Assembly: GCA_020058965.1 (NCBI GenBank) | Contig: JAGVCY010000290.1 | Location: forward strand, 1-7,747 | DNA from: Candidatus Omnitrophota bacterium | GTDB taxonomy: Bacteria > Omnitrophota > Gorgyraeia > 2-02-FULL-51-18 > JAGOUK01 | DNA: 7,747 nucleotides | Direction of reading: 5' to 3' | Shown: positions 6,398 through 7,747 of the stretch, piece after piece | How the letters are laid out: each line of letters starts with the position of its first letter | Numbering within the stretch: the stretch's first letter is position 1 | Notes under the pieces: generated by a model | What the model saw: the letters and a program-made list of their open reading frames with translations, nothing else | The model's database searches: none | What the model was told of the DNA's origin: nothing | Program-made: the position numbers and the translations under genes

Positions 6398-6420
6398 AAA
6401 AAGGAGGGTGTACTGACACC
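6398..6420 (-). promoter_or_regulatory. Small hairpin followed by T5 in the pilin leader
   Basis: On the minus strand GGTGT-CAGT-ACACC (6420-6407) forms a 5-bp stem with a 4-nt loop, followed by CTCC and TTTTT (6402-6398). It could be a weak terminator of pilC read-through or an attenuator in the pilin leader. The stem is short and the T-tract is displaced by 4 nt, so support is limited. Confidence 0.3.
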
Positions 6421-6526
6421 GGCGAGATACATAAACAGACTGGGCTGAATAATCGAACTATAATGACATTTCCCAGATCCCTGCCGACCGTCCAACTTCC
6501 ATTTCAAAGATCCTCTACCTGATGAG

Positions 6527-6555
6527 TGTATACATGACATGACATGCTTTTTCAA
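6527..6555 (-). promoter_or_regulatory. Sigma70-like promoter candidate for the pilin gene
   Basis: On the minus strand TTGAAA (6555-6550, 5 of 6 consensus) and TATACA (6532-6527, 4 of 6) are separated by exactly 17 nt in the 253-bp gap between pilC and the pilin. The transcript would carry a leader of about 170 nt containing the two hairpins listed here. I saw no convincing sigma54 -24/-12 pair in this gap. Confidence 0.45.
6532..6546. repeat. Three tandem ACATG units inside the promoter spacer
   Basis: ACATG is repeated exactly three times without gaps, and directly abuts GTATAC, a 6-bp palindrome. The array fills most of the spacer of the pilin promoter candidate, where a regulator would act. 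It may also be chance, since only 15 bp are involved. Confidence 0.6.
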
Positions 6556-6605
6556 GTCTATGCATAAATAATAATTCATATCACTTATATTTTGTTCTAT
6601 TAACA

Positions 6606-7747
6606 TTAGCTTGTTACAAGCGTAGCCATTTTGAACATTGGCATGAACATGCTGATTACAATACCGCCGATGACAATACCCAAAAAAGCGATGACGAGCG
6701 GTTCGATCAAGCTCGTGAGCCCTGAGACGGCGACGTCCACCTGATCATCGTAGAAATCGGCTATCTTGGTGAGCATTTTTTCAAGTTCACCGCTCGTTTC
6801 GCCGATCGCGATCATGCGGACCACCATCGGCGGAAATACCTTGGATTCCTTGAGCGGCTCCGACAGCTTGCGACCTTCCCGAACCGCCTTACCTGAGTTG
6901 TTGATCACCTTTTCGAGCAGCCGATTTCCGGAGGTTTTCGCGACGATTTCAATGGCCCGCAAGATTGGAATGCCGCTCTTGAGAAGTGTCGCGAGTGTGC
7001 GGGTGAACTTGCTGACCGAAACTTTTCGGATGAGCAGCCCAAAAACGGGAAGATTTAACTTAAGGACGTCGACCGACAGAGCCCCGCCCGGCGTTTTGGC
7101 GTACATTCTAAAAAGCATAAATAGCCCAAAGCCGCCGCCGATGACCCACAGGATGTACGCGCGCAAGAAGTCGGAGAGTGCCATCAGAACTTTTGTCGGA
7201 AGCGGCAATTCAGCGCCGAACCCCGAATACATATCCGCAAAGACGGGGATCACCTTGATCAGGAGCAAAGCCGTGATCAGGACAGCCATGGACATGACGA
7301 CCGAGGGATAGATCATCGCGGATTTGACCTTGCGGGCGAGTTTGTCGGATTTTTCCATGTAACCGGCAACGCGCTCGAGGATCTCGTCCAAGTTACCGCT
7401 TTCTTCACCCGCCTTGATGAGATGAATAAAAAGTTCCGAAAATACTTTTGGGTGCTGGGCGAGCGACTTGTGGATGCTCGTGCCGGCCGAGACTCGCTTG
7501 GCGACATCCTGCAGAACGGTGCGGAATTTTTTGTGATCGGTCTGCTCGGCCAATATTTCCAGCGATTGCAGGATCGGTATGCCCGCGTCGATCATGGTGG
7601 CCAGCTGACGCGAAAAGATTACGATCTCGGACAGGGGCACTCCGCCGCCCAGCAAGAAGGCAAAGGCCGAGGGCGCCTTGGGCGCGGCTTCGGTCAATGA
7701 GATCGGTGTCAGCGTTTTTTGGCGCAGCTGTTGCAGCACCGCGTTGC
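6606..7747 (-). CDS. pilC: Inner-membrane platform protein PilC/GspF, 5' end outside the window
   Basis: Polytopic membrane platform on which the assembly ATPase acts to add or remove pilins. 379 codons are visible. The reading frame is open through base 7747, and the first visible residues (NAVLQQLRQKTLTPISLTE) match the end of the usual PilC N-terminal region, so the GTG at 7739 is internal and ~35-50 residues are missing. Two T2SSF repeats are clear: FSRQLATMIDAGIPILQSLEIL with GEESGNLDEIL, and FTRTLATLLKSGIPILRAIEIV with GETSGELEKML (first at ~44-165, second at ~245-370 of the visible part). Membrane spans are near 148-168, 195-214 and 347-368. It ends in TAA at 6606, followed by the 253-bp gap and not a tight overlap, so the pilin has its own leader. 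The missing upstream genes may include the PilB/PilT ATPases (inference). Confidence 0.95.
   Translation of the reverse strand, partial: NAVLQQLRQKTLTPISLTEAAPKAPSAFAFLLGGGVPLSEIVIFSRQLATMIDAGIPILQSLEILAEQTDHKKFRTVLQDVAKRVSAGTSIHKSLAQHPKVFSELFIHLIKAGEESGNLDEILERVAGYMEKSDKLARKVKSAMIYPSVVMSMAVLITALLLIKVIPVFADMYSGFGAELPLPTKVLMALSDFLRAYILWVIGGGFGLFMLFRMYAKTPGGALSVDVLKLNLPVFGLLIRKVSVSKFTRTLATLLKSGIPILRAIEIVAKTSGNRLLEKVINNSGKAVREGRKLSEPLKESKVFPPMVVRMIAIGETSGELEKMLTKIADFYDDQVDVAVSGLTSLIEPLVIAFLGIVIGGIVISMFMPMFKMATLVTS

Noticed and set aside
5897..6448. A 183-residue plus-strand open frame opposite the pilin
   Set aside because: It is the antisense of the pilin gene and its leader, arginine-rich from reverse reading of GC-rich codons, with no SD or family match.
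6373..6606. A 77-residue open frame on the minus strand starting at ATG 6606, overlapping the pilC stop as TAATG
   Set aside because: It fills the regulatory gap, has no SD, shows no recognisable domain, and its composition is unlike the neighbouring genes. The promoter and hairpins found there explain the sequence better.
1..7747. CRISPR arrays, tRNA/rRNA genes, insertion sequences, toxin-antitoxin or defence genes
   Set aside because: None was seen: there are no spaced repeats, no cloverleaf-type sequence noticed, no transposase motifs and no terminal inverted repeats; all long frames fall in the pilus cluster or rng.

Overview
The window holds one co-oriented block of genes, all on the minus strand and therefore read from high to low coordinates. 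It is the core of a type IV pilus / type II secretion-like machine, followed by a ribonuclease. In transcription order: a 5'-truncated pilC/gspF inner-membrane platform gene (7747-6606), a small pilin/pseudopilin gene (6352-5984), pilM (5842-4913), pilN (4916-4176), pilO (4179-3511), a pilP-like gene (3509-3153), a compact pilQ/gspD-type secretin gene (3160-1628), and an RNase E/G-family gene (1513 to beyond base 1). The rng gene has no stop codon inside the window.

How the parts fit together: PilC is the platform on which the pilin is polymerised. PilM (cytoplasmic), PilN and PilO (single-pass membrane proteins) and PilP (periplasmic) form the alignment complex that links the platform to the outer-membrane secretin. 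The genes pilM-N-O-P-secretin are packed with ATGA overlaps, a 1-nt gap and an 8-nt overlap, so they look like one translationally coupled operon. The extension ATPase, retraction ATPase and prepilin peptidase are not in the window. The first two may lie upstream of 7747, where pilC continues.

The non-coding DNA carries signals. The 253-bp pilC-pilin gap has a sigma70-like promoter whose spacer contains three tandem ACATG units, a small hairpin followed by T5, and an 8-bp hairpin whose 3' arm contains the pilin Shine-Dalgarno. A strong GC-rich hairpin follows the pilin gene and probably lowers transcription into pilM. A bipartite hairpin followed by T6 ends the secretin transcript, only about 28 nt before rng. 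No stretch over 300 bases lacks a gene.

Organism: a diderm bacterium (secretin, Sec signal peptides) of moderate GC. The pilin's C-I-N-N-L-R...A-K-E-Q stretch and its C-terminal CP..G...YT...IG..P.C pattern resemble pseudopilins I associate with the PVC superphylum and Omnitrophota-like lineages. This is inference from memory and not a firm placement. I found no undescribed system. The unusual points are PilM with eroded nucleotide-binding motifs, a reduced PilP and secretin, an RG/DG-rich tail on the RNase, and the structured pilin leader.
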